From: Desertihabitans aurantiacus
GTDB taxonomy: Bacteria; Actinomycetota; Actinomycetes; Propionibacteriales; Propionibacteriaceae
Direction of reading: 5' to 3'
Length of the DNA: 34,290 nt
NCBI RefSeq assembly: GCF_003344635.1
Contig: NZ_QPKK01000013.1
Span: 1-34,290 of the forward strand
Shown here: piece by piece, positions 7,881-17,368 of the stretch
How positions within the stretch are numbered: the stretch's first letter is position 1
How the letters are laid out: every line of letters begins with the position of its first letter
The notes under the pieces: model-generated
Databases searched by the model: none
What the model was told of the DNA's origin: nothing
The model's input: only the letters and a program-made list of their open reading frames with translations
Made by a program: the position numbers and the translations under genes

Positions 7881-9161
7881 TCACGCCGGTTCCAGCGGAT
7901 CCTCCGGCCGGGCACCAGCCGGGCCGCGTCGCCGGGTCGTCGCCCCCTCCACCACCTGCTCCGAGAGGCGCTGCGGACGTCCTCCGTCGTTCTCCGGCGG
8001 CCGGGCCCGGGTCAGCACCGCCCGCTGCACCGCCGCCGCTCCGAACCGGCGGGTGGCGGCGTCGATGGCCTCCTCGGCCTCCCGCCAGCCGCGGTCCGGC
8101 TCGGTCAGCTCCGGCTGGCGGTAGGCCTCGGCGCGCTCGACCAGGCCCTCGACCCGGACCCCGACCCGCCGGATCCGCACCCCCTGCAGCCCGAGGCGGG
8201 CATACAGCGCCACCGCCTGGGCGTAGATCTCCTCGGTCACGTCGGTGGGCCCGGGCACGGTGGCCGAGCGGGTGAGGGAGGTGAAGTCGGCGAACCGCAG
8301 CGAGATGGTGACGGTCCGGCCCAGCACGCCGGCCCGCCGCAACCGGGTGGCGGTCCGGTCGGCCATCCGCAGCAGCTCCCGCCGCACCTGCACCGGGTCG
8401 ACGATGTCGGCGGGGAGGGTGTGCTCGCTGCCGAGGCTGCGCTCGGGCGCCCGGCCGACCACCACCCGTTCGTCGCGACCCCAGGCCAGCCGGGCCAGGT
8501 GGCTGCCGGCGTGCGGCCCGAAGGCCCGTCGCAGCGTCTCCTCCGGGGTGTGGGCCAGCTCGGCTACGGTGCGCAGCCCGAGCCGGTGCAGCTTCTGCGC
8601 CGTCGCCTCCCCCACACCCCACAGCCGCTCCACCGGCAGCGGGTGCAGGAACTCCACCACGCCGTCGGCCGGCACCTCGAGCAGGCCGTCGGGTTTGCAG
8701 GCCTGGGAGGCCAGCTTGGCCACGAACTTGTTGGGCCCGATCCCCACCGAGCAGGTGATCTGCTGCTCGTCGGCCACCGCCGCCCGCAGGGCCTCCCCGA
8801 TCGCGACGGCGCTGCCGAACATCCGCAGGCTGCCGGTGACGTCGAGGAACGCCTCGTCGATCGAGGCCGCCTCGACCACGGGGGTGAACCGGTCGAAGAC
8901 CGCCATCACCGAGCGGGACACCGCGGAGTAGTCCTCCATCCGCGGCGGCAGCGAGACCAGCGTCGGGCAGAGCCGTCGCGCGGCGGCGACCGACATGCCC
9001 GAGCGGACGCCGGAGGCGCGGGCCTCGTAGGTGGCCGAGAGCACCACCCCACGCGTCGCCCCGCCGACGATCACCGGCCGGCCCACCAGGTCGGGACGCT
9101 GCCGCAGCTCGACCGAGGCGTAGAAGGCGTCCATGTCGACGTGCATGACGACCCGGCTCAC
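7881..9161 (-). CDS. dinB: DNA polymerase IV (Y-family translesion polymerase)
   Basis: 426 aa. Catalytic carboxylates are visible: Asp9 in HVDMDAFYASVE and Asp102-Glu103 in SIDEAFLDV; Tyr14 sits at the steric-gate position. SATYEARASGVRSGM, CSVGIGPNKFVAKLAS, the helix-hairpin-helix-like LWGVGEATAQKLHRLGL and the little finger all follow in order. Pol IV copies past damaged template bases in the cytoplasm at low fidelity. The C-terminal 45 residues are Arg/Pro-rich, and I see no clear beta-clamp-binding QLxLF motif. The GTG at 9161 is chosen because GGAGG lies 7 nt upstream; the long in-frame extension to 9686 only shadows the upstream methyltransferase. It follows that gene by 28 nt, so both likely share the promoter region with the LexA box at 9996-10011. 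Confidence 0.96.
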   Translation of the reverse strand: MSRVVMHVDMDAFYASVELRQRPDLVGRPVIVGGATRGVVLSATYEARASGVRSGMSVAAARRLCPTLVSLPPRMEDYSAVSRSVMAVFDRFTPVVEAASIDEAFLDVTGSLRMFGSAVAIGEALRAAVADEQQITCSVGIGPNKFVAKLASQACKPDGLLEVPADGVVEFLHPLPVERLWGVGEATAQKLHRLGLRTVAELAHTPEETLRRAFGPHAGSHLARLAWGRDERVVVGRAPERSLGSEHTLPADIVDPVQVRRELLRMADRTATRLRRAGVLGRTVTISLRFADFTSLTRSATVPGPTDVTEEIYAQAVALYARLGLQGVRIRRVGVRVEGLVERAEAYRQPELTEPDRGWREAEEAIDAATRRFGAAAVQRAVLTRARPPENDGGRPQRLSEQVVEGATTRRRGPAGARPEDPLEPA

Positions 9162-9189
9162 GACCACACCTCCGGCCGGCGGGACGGGA

Positions 9190-9906
9190 TCAGCCGGGGG
9201 TGGCGAGGAAGTGCACCCAGGGGGCGACCGAGGCGAAGGCGGGATCCTCGCTGACCTCGCGCTCGAGCGCGAGCAGCTCGCGGTAGCGGTCCGGACCCTC
9301 CAGGTGCCGTTCGGGCACGTGCTCGGAGATGGCGCCGATCCCGTGCACCGCGCGGACGTCCCAGCCGGCCTCCTCCAGCAGCCGCTGCACCCGCGTCCGG
9401 TCCAGCATCCGGGCGTCGGCCCAGGTGCGGCGGGCGTGGGCGAAGTCGCCGGAGACCGCCTGGCTGACCACCACCGGGTGCCGCTGGGCCACCAGCAGGC
9501 TGAGCGCGCCCTGCTCGTGCAGCACCCCGGCGATGTCGGCCAGACCCTGCCGGGGGTCGGGCAGGTACTCCAGCACCCGGTGGCAGACCACGACATCGGT
9601 CGAGGACGGCCCGAGCAGGCTGGACAGATCGCCGGTGTCGCCCTGCAGGGCCGTGATGTAGTCGGTGAGGTCGGCCTCGGCGGCACGCCGCTGCAGCGCG
9701 GCCAGCGCGTCCGGACTCGGGTCGACCACCGTCACCGTGTGCCCCTGGGCGGCCAGCCCGACCGCCAGCCCACCGGTGCCGCCGCCGATGTCGACGACGC
9801 TGGCGCTCCGGCCCCCGACCCGGCTCTGCCACTCCGCGAGCTGGCTCTCGAGCAGGTCGGTGAGGAAGGTCTGCGCGACCGACCGGGAACGGCGGTGCTC
9901 CGACAT
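9190..9906 (-). CDS. Class I SAM-dependent methyltransferase
   Basis: 238 aa. The Rossmann motif I VVDIGGGTGGLAV lies near residue 37, followed by the motif II acidic end (VTVVDPSPDAL), the post-II region (TALQGDTGDL) and motif IV-like VVVCHRVLEYLPDP, all of UbiE/SmtA-type fold. The substrate cannot be read from sequence. The ATG at 9906 is preferred over an upstream in-frame ATG (9945) because GAGGAGG sits 4 nt before it. The gene is first in a likely operon with dinB. The divergent region upstream contains a near-consensus LexA box, which suggests damage-linked expression. What it methylates, and whether that relates to DNA damage tolerance, is open. Confidence 0.9.
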   Translation of the reverse strand: MSEHRRSRSVAQTFLTDLLESQLAEWQSRVGGRSASVVDIGGGTGGLAVGLAAQGHTVTVVDPSPDALAALQRRAAEADLTDYITALQGDTGDLSSLLGPSSTDVVVCHRVLEYLPDPRQGLADIAGVLHEQGALSLLVAQRHPVVVSQAVSGDFAHARRTWADARMLDRTRVQRLLEEAGWDVRAVHGIGAISEHVPERHLEGPDRYRELLALEREVSEDPAFASVAPWVHFLATPG

Positions 9907-9995
9907 CTGCCCTCCTCGACGACGTGCCGACCGGCGCCCGGCCATGGCACCGCCAGCCTAGTGGCGGACGGCGCCACCCGCGGAAGCGGATCGAA

Positions 9996-10011
9996 TCGAA
10001 CACACGTTCAT
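9996..10011. promoter_or_regulatory. Predicted LexA (SOS) box
   Basis: TCGAACACACGTTCAT contains CGAACACACGTTCA (9997-10010), matching the Gram-positive/actinobacterial consensus CGAACRNRYGTTYG at 13 of 14 positions, including the full GAAC-N4-GTTC core. It lies 90 bp upstream of the methyltransferase-dinB operon and 55 bp upstream of the divergent spermidine-synthase-like gene. Control of a translesion polymerase makes biological sense; which direction is regulated is inferred. Confidence 0.72.
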
Positions 10012-10052
10012 GGTAGGCCCTGGCGCCGACAGTGTGCCGCAGCCGGCCTCGG

Positions 10053-10058
10053 TAGGGT
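10053..10058 (+). promoter_or_regulatory. -10 element TAGGGT, predicted leaderless start
   Basis: TAGGGT ends 7 nt before the ATG at 10066 and no Shine-Dalgarno is present, so transcription should start at or next to the start codon. No clear -35 was found. Confidence 0.55.
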
Positions 10059-10065
10059 CGCCGGG

Positions 10066-10758
10066 ATGGAGGAGCTGCGCACTCTGGCCCGGCACACCGG
10101 CCCGCACGGCGAGCTGGCGCTGCGGCTGCGCACCGGGCCCGACGGCGAGGTGCACGAGCTGGTCGTCGACGGCGCCTTCGCGATGGACAGCCGGGAGACC
10201 GCCTCGGAGCGCCGGCTGGCCGGGCTGGTCGCCGAGCACGGCGCCCTGGGACGGGTGCTGGTCGGTGGGCTCGGGCTGGGCTACACCGCCACCGCGCTGC
10301 TGGAGGCCGGGGCCGGGCGGGTGGAGGTCGTCGAGCTGGAGGCGGCGCTGGTGCGGTGGGCCCGCGAGGGCGTCACCCCGCAGCTGGGTGCGCTGGCCAC
10401 CCACCCCCGCTGCCGGTTGCACGTCGACGACGTGGCCCGCTGGATCGCGACGGCGGAGCCCGGCAGCCTGGACGCCGTCGTGCTGGACGTCGACAACGGC
10501 CCCGACTTCCTCATCCACCCCGGCAACGCCGAGCTGTACCAGACGCCGCGGCTGGCCGCTGCGCTCCGGCTGCTGCGCCCCGGCGGCGTCCTCGTCGTGT
10601 GGTGCCAGCACCGGACGCCGCAGCTGCGCGAGCGGCTCTCCGAGCTCGGCCCGACCACCGAGGAGGTGGTGCCCGTCGAGCGCGAGGGCCACCGCCTGGA
10701 GTACGCCCTCTACACCGTGCGGGCCGACCCCTCGGGCACGGCTATCGTGCAGCCATGA
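10066..10758 (+). CDS. Spermidine-synthase-like (class I methyltransferase fold) protein
   Basis: 230 aa. The fold signature is [18 protein letters not shown] (nucleotide loop near residues 66-83), [29 protein letters not shown] and the long C-terminal half of the polyamine-synthase-like superfamily. It lacks an obvious N-terminal tetramerisation strand set, and polyamine-binding residues cannot be confirmed, so true spermidine synthase activity is doubtful; many actinobacterial members are uncharacterised methyltransferase-fold proteins. The ATG at 10066 fits a leaderless transcript (TAGGGT upstream). Its TGA overlaps the fumC ATG (ATGA), implying translational coupling between the two genes. 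Divergent from the methyltransferase-dinB operon. Confidence 0.85.
   Translation: MEELRTLARHTGPHGELALRLRTGPDGEVHELVVDGAFAMDSRETASERRLAGLVAEHGALGRVLVGGLGLGYTATALLEAGAGRVEVVELEAALVRWAREGVTPQLGALATHPRCRLHVDDVARWIATAEPGSLDAVVLDVDNGPDFLIHPGNAELYQTPRLAAALRLLRPGGVLVVWCQHRTPQLRERLSELGPTTEEVVPVEREGHRLEYALYTVRADPSGTAIVQP
10743..10748 (+). promoter_or_regulatory. Internal -10 element TATCGT before fumC
   Basis: TATCGT lies inside the 3' end of the preceding gene, 6 nt before the fumC ATG (10755). It would give fumC an independent leaderless transcript in addition to read-through. No -35 match was seen. Confidence 0.4.
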
Positions 10759-12167
10759 CGACGCAGAACCCCGAGACCGACGTCCGCATCGAGCACGACA
10801 CCATGGGCGAGGTGCGGGTCCCCGCCCGGGCGCTGTACCGGGCGCAGACGCAGCGGGCGGTGGAGAACTTCCCGATCTCGGGCACCCCGATCGAGCCGGC
10901 GCTGATCCGCGCGCTGGCCACCATCAAGGGGGCCGCGGCCGGTGTCAACGCCGAGCTGGGGGTGCTGGACGCCGAGATCGCGGCGGCCATCACCGCGGCG
11001 GCCGCCGAGGTGGCCGAGGGACGTCACGACGCCGAGTTCCCCATCGACGTCTTCCAGACCGGCTCGGGCACGTCGTCGAACATGAACACCAACGAGGTGG
11101 TCTCCACGCTGGCCAGCCGCGCGCTGGGCCACGACGTCCACCCCAACGACCACGTCAACTGCTCCCAGTCCAGCAACGACGTCTTCCCCAGCGCGATCCA
11201 CATCGCCGCCACCCGCTCGCTCACCGAGGAGCTGCTGCCGGCGCTGGAGCACCTGGCCGGCACGCTGCGCACCAAGTCCGCGGAGTTCGCCGAGGTGGTC
11301 AAGAGCGGCCGCACCCACCTGATGGACGCCACGCCGGTCACCCTGGGCCAGGAGTTCGGCGGCTACGCCCGTCAGGTCGAGCTGGGCGCCGAGCGCGTTC
11401 GTGCCGCGCTCCCCCGGGTCGCCGAGCTCCCGCTGGGCGGGACGGCCGTCGGCACCGGGATCAACACGCCGGCCGGGTTCGCGGCCAAGGTGATCGCCAG
11501 CATCGCCGAGCAGACCGGGCTGCCGCTGACGGAGGCCGCCGACCACTTCGAGGCGCAGGGCGCCCGCGACGCGCTGGTCGAGGCCTCCGGGGTGCTGCGC
11601 ACCATCGCGGTCAGCCTGACCAAGATCGCCAACGACCTGCGCTGGATGGGCTCGGGCCCGACCGCCGGGCTGGGCGAGATCGCCCTGCCCGACCTGCAGC
11701 CCGGCTCCTCGATCATGCCGGGCAAGGTGAACCCGGTGATGTGCGAGGCCACCCTGATGGCCTGCGCCCAGGTGATGGGCAACGACGCGACGGTCGGCAT
11801 CGCGGGCGCGGCGGGCAACTTCGAGCTCAACGTCATGCTGCCGGTGATCGCCCGCAACCTGCTGGAGTCGATCCGGCTGCTGTCCTCGGTCAGCGTGCTG
11901 CTGGCCGACCGCTGCGTGGCAGGGATCACCGCCAACGAGGAGCACTGCCGGGCGCTGGCGGAGTCCTCGCCCTCCATCGTCACCCCGCTCAACCGCTACA
12001 TCGGCTACGAGAACGCCGCGAAGGTCGCCAAGACCGCGCTCAAGGAGGGCAAGACCATCCGCCAGGTGGTCGTCGAGTCCGGGTTCGTCGAGCAGGGACG
12101 CCTCACCGAGGAGCAGCTCGACACGGCGCTGGACGTGCTGTCGATGACCCGGGCACCGCAGGCCTGA
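10755..12167 (+). CDS. fumC: Class II fumarate hydratase
   Basis: 470 aa, full length. Converts fumarate and water to L-malate in the TCA cycle; cytosolic, iron-independent homotetramer in the known family. Visible blocks: [50 protein letters not shown], and the aspartase/fumarase signature [11 protein letters not shown] at residues 317-327, which contains the catalytic serine loop. The C-terminal [26 protein letters not shown] is also characteristic of FumC rather than aspartase. The start overlaps the upstream gene by 4 bp. The furA-katG unit follows after 43 nt with its own promoter. Confidence 0.97.
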   Translation: MTTQNPETDVRIEHDTMGEVRVPARALYRAQTQRAVENFPISGTPIEPALIRALATIKGAAAGVNAELGVLDAEIAAAITAAAAEVAEGRHDAEFPIDVFQTGSGTSSNMNTNEVVSTLASRALGHDVHPNDHVNCSQSSNDVFPSAIHIAATRSLTEELLPALEHLAGTLRTKSAEFAEVVKSGRTHLMDATPVTLGQEFGGYARQVELGAERVRAALPRVAELPLGGTAVGTGINTPAGFAAKVIASIAEQTGLPLTEAADHFEAQGARDALVEASGVLRTIAVSLTKIANDLRWMGSGPTAGLGEIALPDLQPGSSIMPGKVNPVMCEATLMACAQVMGNDATVGIAGAAGNFELNVMLPVIARNLLESIRLLSSVSVLLADRCVAGITANEEHCRALAESSPSIVTPLNRYIGYENAAKVAKTALKEGKTIRQVVVESGFVEQGRLTEEQLDTALDVLSMTRAPQA

Positions 12168-12169
12168 TC

Positions 12170-12204
12170 CTTTTCTTGACTCGTTCCAGAAAAGACAGCA
12201 GACT
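12170..12204 (+). promoter_or_regulatory. furA-katG promoter with overlapping FurA-type operator
   Basis: -35 TTGACT (12176-12181), exact 17-bp spacer, -10 CAGACT (12199-12204), then 6 nt to the furA GTG, so the transcript is predicted leaderless. An inverted repeat CTTTTCT/AGAAAAG (12170-12176 and 12188-12194, 11 bp apart) covers the -35 and spacer; it is the only AT-rich patch nearby. In mycobacteria and streptomycetes FurA/CatR-type repressors bind such sites ahead of their own gene and the linked catalase gene. Confidence 0.8.
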
Positions 12205-12210
12205 GCGGCC

Positions 12211-12651
12211 GTGGTCACCGAGCCGGAGCTGCACCCGCTGCTGAGGGCAGCCGGGTTGCGCGTCACCCGCCCGCGGGTGGCGGTGCTGCAGGCGGTGCAC
12301 GCCGCCCCGCACGCCGACACCACCGAGCTCCTCCACCGCACCCGGCAGACCCTGCCCGAGGTGTCGCAGCAGGCCGTCTACGACGTGCTCGCCGCGCTCA
12401 CCGACGCGGGTCTGGTCCGCCGGTTGCACGCCGGGGGTTCGGTGGCCCGCTACGAGGCACGGGTGGACGACAACCACCACCACCTGCTGTGCCGCTCCTG
12501 CGGCACGATCGTCGACGTCGACTGCGCCGTCGGGCCCGCCCCCTGCCTGGCCCCCGACGACGCCCACGGATTCACCGTCGAGCAGGCCGAGGTCGTCTAC
12601 CGCGGCCTGTGCGCCTCCTGCTCCTCCGCACCCGACCCCGTCACCACCTGA
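12211..12651 (+). CDS. furA: Fur-family redox/metal-responsive repressor (FurA type)
   Basis: 146 aa. Winged-helix DNA-binding half (LRAAGLRVTRPRVAVLQAV, then SQQAVYDVLAALTDAGLVRRL), then the dimerisation half with the metal-binding cluster DDNHHHLLCRSCGTIVDVDC and a second Cys pair CASC near the C-terminus, which together form the structural zinc site of Fur/PerR proteins. Its position 12 nt ahead of katG and its self-facing palindromic operator identify it as the FurA/CatR class that derepresses catalase-peroxidase when oxidised. The start is GTG with no Shine-Dalgarno, consistent with the leaderless promoter directly upstream. Whether it senses iron, manganese-dependent peroxide or haem status cannot be read from sequence. 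Confidence 0.93.
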   Translation: MVTEPELHPLLRAAGLRVTRPRVAVLQAVHAAPHADTTELLHRTRQTLPEVSQQAVYDVLAALTDAGLVRRLHAGGSVARYEARVDDNHHHLLCRSCGTIVDVDCAVGPAPCLAPDDAHGFTVEQAEVVYRGLCASCSSAPDPVTT

Positions 12652-14946
<2,295 letters not shown>

Positions 14947-14961
14947 GCGCACCGAACCCCT

Positions 14962-15003
14962 GCCGACGCGGTGGGCTGTCCCCCGACGGCCCGCCGCGTC
15001 GGC
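14962..15003. terminator. Terminator hairpin between katG and the transglycosylase-like gene
   Basis: 15-bp stem with one G-U pair (GCCGACGCGGTGGGC against 14989-15003) and a 12-nt loop, located between two convergent genes. Followed on the plus strand by GTCTCT only, so the U-run is poor. Confidence 0.7.
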
Positions 15004-15013
15004 GTCTCTGGGG

Positions 15014-15673
15014 TCAGTACCAGTTGTGGGCCCGGTGGAAGGACCAGGCCCGGCACGGTGTGGAGTAGCGCTGCTCGATGTAGTCGAAGCCCCACCGCAG
15101 CTGGGTCGCCGGGTTGGTGCGCCAGTCGTCCCCGGCGGTGGCCAGCTTCTCCGCCGGCAGGGCCTGCACCAGCCCGTACGCCCCGGAGCCCGGGTTGACC
15201 GCGAGCGGGTCCCAGGACGACTCCTGGGTGATCAGCGCATCGATGCACCCCCACTGCTCGCCGTCCCAGCCGTGGCGGGAGGCGGCCAGCTGGCGGGCGA
15301 TCTGGCGGGGGTCGGTGAGGTCGGGGTCGTAGCCGGCCCGCTCGGCCTCACGCCGGGCGCGTTCCAGGTCGGCGGTCAGACGCTCGTCGACCTCGCGCAG
15401 GGTCTCCGCCCGGGCAGCCGCCTCGGCCTCCAGCACCGCCTCGTCCACCGGGACGCGGGTGCTGGCCCGGGAGAACGCGTCCTCCACCGCCGCCCGGCGC
15501 GCCGCCCCCTCCACGTCCCCGCTCGAGACCGTGCCGCGCGCCGGTGCGGGCTGCTGGCCGTGCACGTCGGGGGCTGACGCCGAGGCCCAGGGCCGCACCA
15601 GCAGCACCACCACGGTGAGGACCAGGGTCGCCACCACCACCACGGCAGCACGGAGCAGTCGAGGGGCAGGCAT
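15014..15673 (-). CDS. Lytic-transglycosylase-like exported/membrane-anchored protein
   Basis: 219 aa. One N-terminal membrane segment (about residues 7-27, VVVVATLVLTVVVLLV), a long charged helical region (about 60-125, alternating Ala/Glu/Arg, coiled-coil-like) and a C-terminal SLT-like domain with the candidate catalytic Glu151 in ALITQESSWDPLAVN, then GSGAYGLVQALPAEKL and the end WSFHRAHNWY. It probably cleaves or binds peptidoglycan outside the membrane. The upstream TTG at 15709 is not used as start: that TTGACC is the -35 of a good promoter (17-bp spacer, CAGTCT) whose transcript would begin at the ATG at 15673. Convergent with katG; separate from phoH2 by a hairpin. Confidence 0.85.
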   Translation of the reverse strand: MPAPRLLRAAVVVVATLVLTVVVLLVRPWASASAPDVHGQQPAPARGTVSSGDVEGAARRAAVEDAFSRASTRVPVDEAVLEAEAAARAETLREVDERLTADLERARREAERAGYDPDLTDPRQIARQLAASRHGWDGEQWGCIDALITQESSWDPLAVNPGSGAYGLVQALPAEKLATAGDDWRTNPATQLRWGFDYIEQRYSTPCRAWSFHRAHNWY

Positions 15674-15680
15674 CCGCAGC

Positions 15681-15709
15681 AGACTGGCAGATGAGAAGTT
15701 CTTGGTCAA
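15681..15709 (-). promoter_or_regulatory. Promoter of the transglycosylase-like gene
   Basis: Minus strand TTGACC (15709-15704), exact 17-bp spacer, CAGTCT (15686-15681), 7 nt, ATG. The same architecture as the furA promoter, predicting a leaderless mRNA. Confidence 0.7.
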
Positions 15710-15739
15710 CTCTCAGGTGCTGCACGGTTTCTGACGGCC

Positions 15740-15766
15740 GGGGTGGCCCGTGGCGCGGGCCACCCC
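15740..15766. terminator. Hairpin downstream of phoH2
   Basis: Perfect 11-bp stem GGGGTGGCCCG/CGGGCCACCCC with a TGGCG loop, 9 nt beyond the phoH2 stop. No clean U-run; likely transcription end for phoH2. Confidence 0.6.
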
Positions 15767-15775
15767 GAGAACCGG

Positions 15776-17101
15776 TCAGCCGAGGGGTTCGCCCTCCAGC
15801 ATCTCCGTCACCAGCGCCGCGATCGGCGAGCGCTCCGAGCGGGTCAGCGTGATGTGGGCGAACAGCGGGTGGCCCTTGAGCTTCTCCACCACCGCGACCA
15901 CGCCGTCGTGGCGGCCCACCCGCAGGTTGTCGCGCTGGGCGACGTCGTGGGTGAGCACCACCCGGGAGTCCTGCCCGATCCGGCTGAGGACCGTGAGCAG
16001 GACGTTGCGCTCCAGCGACTGGGCCTCGTCCACGATGACGAACGCGTCGTGCAGCGAGCGTCCGCGGATGTGGGTCAGCGGCAGCACCTCGAGCATCCCG
16101 CGGTCGAGCACCTCGTCGATGACGTCGCGGCCGGCGACCGCGCCGAGGGTGTCGAAGACCGCCTGGGCCCAGGGCGCCATCTTCTCGTGCTCGGTGCCCG
16201 GCAGGTAGCCCAGGTCCTGCCCGCCGACGGCGTAGAGCGGCCGGAAGACGACCACCTTGGAGTGCTGGCGACGCTCCAGCACCGCTTCCAGACCGGCGCA
16301 CAGCGCGAGCGCCGACTTGCCGGTGCCGGCCCGGCCACCCATGGAGACGATGCCGATGCTGGGGTCGAGCAGCAGGTCGAGGGCGATCCGCTGCTCGGCC
16401 GAGCGCCCGTGCAGCCCGAAGGCCTCCCGGTCGGGCTTGACCAGCCGGAGCTGCTTGCCCGGCGTCACCCGGGCCAGCGCCGACGTGCCGTTGCCGAGCA
16501 CCACGACACCGGTGTGGCAGGGCAGGTCGCGGGCGGCGTCGGAGTCGATGACACCCTCGGCGTAGAGCGCGTCCACCTCGGCCGGGCTGGCCGCCAGCTC
16601 GGCCATCCCGGTCCAGCCCGAGGCCGGGGCCAGCTCGGCCCGGTACTCCTCGGCCGGCAGGCCCACCGCGCTGGCCTTGACCCGCATCGGCAGGTCCTTG
16701 CTGACCAGCACCACGTCGCAGCCCTCGGCCTGGAAGTTCAGCGCCACCGCCAGGATCCGCGAGTCGTTGTCGCCCAGCCGGAAGCCGGCCGGCAGCACCG
16801 TCGGGTCGGTGTGGTTGAGCTCGACGCGCACCGTCCCCCCGCTGTCGGTCACCGGGACCGGGGCGTCCAGCCGGCCGTGGGCGATCCGCAGGTCGTCCAG
16901 CTGCCGCAGCGCCGAGCGGGCGAAGTAGCCGAGCTCGGGGTGGTGCCGTTTCGCCTCGAGCTCGGTGATCACCACCACCGGCAGGACCACGTCGTGCTCG
17001 GCGAACCGTGACAGCGCCCGCGGGTCGCTGAGCAGCACGGAGGTGTCGATGACGTAGGTCCTGCGACCGGACGCGGGCGTCGCGGCGGATTCGATCGTCA
17101 C
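15776..17101 (-). CDS. phoH2: PhoH2: PIN-domain and PhoH ATPase fusion
   Basis: 441 aa. The N-terminal PIN ribonuclease domain starts [15 protein letters not shown] (acidic Asp19) with further acidic positions ([24 protein letters not shown]). The C-terminal PhoH P-loop domain has Walker [14 protein letters not shown] (Lys262), Walker B-like [14 protein letters not shown] and [16 protein letters not shown]. The M. tuberculosis homologue (Rv1095) is known as an ATP-dependent RNA helicase/RNase whose operon includes a small antitoxin-like gene. No such partner of usual size exists here; the 267 nt upstream hold only a 15-codon ORF. The GTG at 17101 has AAGGA about 7 nt upstream and removes a Pro-rich in-frame extension without homology. 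Confidence 0.95.
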   Translation of the reverse strand: MTIESAATPASGRRTYVIDTSVLLSDPRALSRFAEHDVVLPVVVITELEAKRHHPELGYFARSALRQLDDLRIAHGRLDAPVPVTDSGGTVRVELNHTDPTVLPAGFRLGDNDSRILAVALNFQAEGCDVVLVSKDLPMRVKASAVGLPAEEYRAELAPASGWTGMAELAASPAEVDALYAEGVIDSDAARDLPCHTGVVVLGNGTSALARVTPGKQLRLVKPDREAFGLHGRSAEQRIALDLLLDPSIGIVSMGGRAGTGKSALALCAGLEAVLERRQHSKVVVFRPLYAVGGQDLGYLPGTEHEKMAPWAQAVFDTLGAVAGRDVIDEVLDRGMLEVLPLTHIRGRSLHDAFVIVDEAQSLERNVLLTVLSRIGQDSRVVLTHDVAQRDNLRVGRHDGVVAVVEKLKGHPLFAHITLTRSERSPIAALVTEMLEGEPLG

Positions 17102-17159
17102 AGTGAGTCCTTGTCCGGGACCGCACGTCACCACCCGCCGGCCCCACGGTGCTACGTGG

Positions 17160-17207
17160 TCAGCCGGGTGGCCTGCCGTGGCCGCCGAAGCAGCCGGTGG
17201 TGTCCAT
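17160..17207 (-). CDS. Candidate 15-codon leader ORF upstream of phoH2
   Basis: ATG at 17207 with GGAGG 8 nt upstream; the peptide reads [15 protein letters not shown]. It ends 58 nt before the phoH2 start. I do not recognise it. It could be a leader peptide or simply a chance ORF; the good Shine-Dalgarno is the main argument for it. Confidence 0.3.
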   Translation of the reverse strand: MDTTGCFGGHGRPPG

Positions 17208-17248
17208 GCAGTGCGCCTCCGGACGGGCAGCTTCCCCACTCCCCGTGA

Positions 17249-17271
17249 CCCCGACGCTACGCCCGTCGGGG
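17249..17271 (-). terminator. Weak hairpin after the S10 peptidase gene
   Basis: 8-bp stem CCCCGACG/CGTCGGGG with a 7-nt loop, followed closely by a second GC hairpin (about 17279-17300). No U-run. A possible transcript end between the S10 gene and the phoH2 leader. Confidence 0.35.
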
Positions 17272-17368
17272 CGCCGACCCCGGCCCGGACACGCCGGGGA
17301 CGGCTCCGTCACCGAGTCGTCATCCGCCTGCTGCCCGGCCGTCATCCGGACCGCCGCGGGGAGCGCGC

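Noticed and set aside
9162-9686. In-frame upstream extension of dinB
   Set aside because: It overlaps the methyltransferase gene in another frame, and dinB has its own GGAGG-GTG start at 9161.
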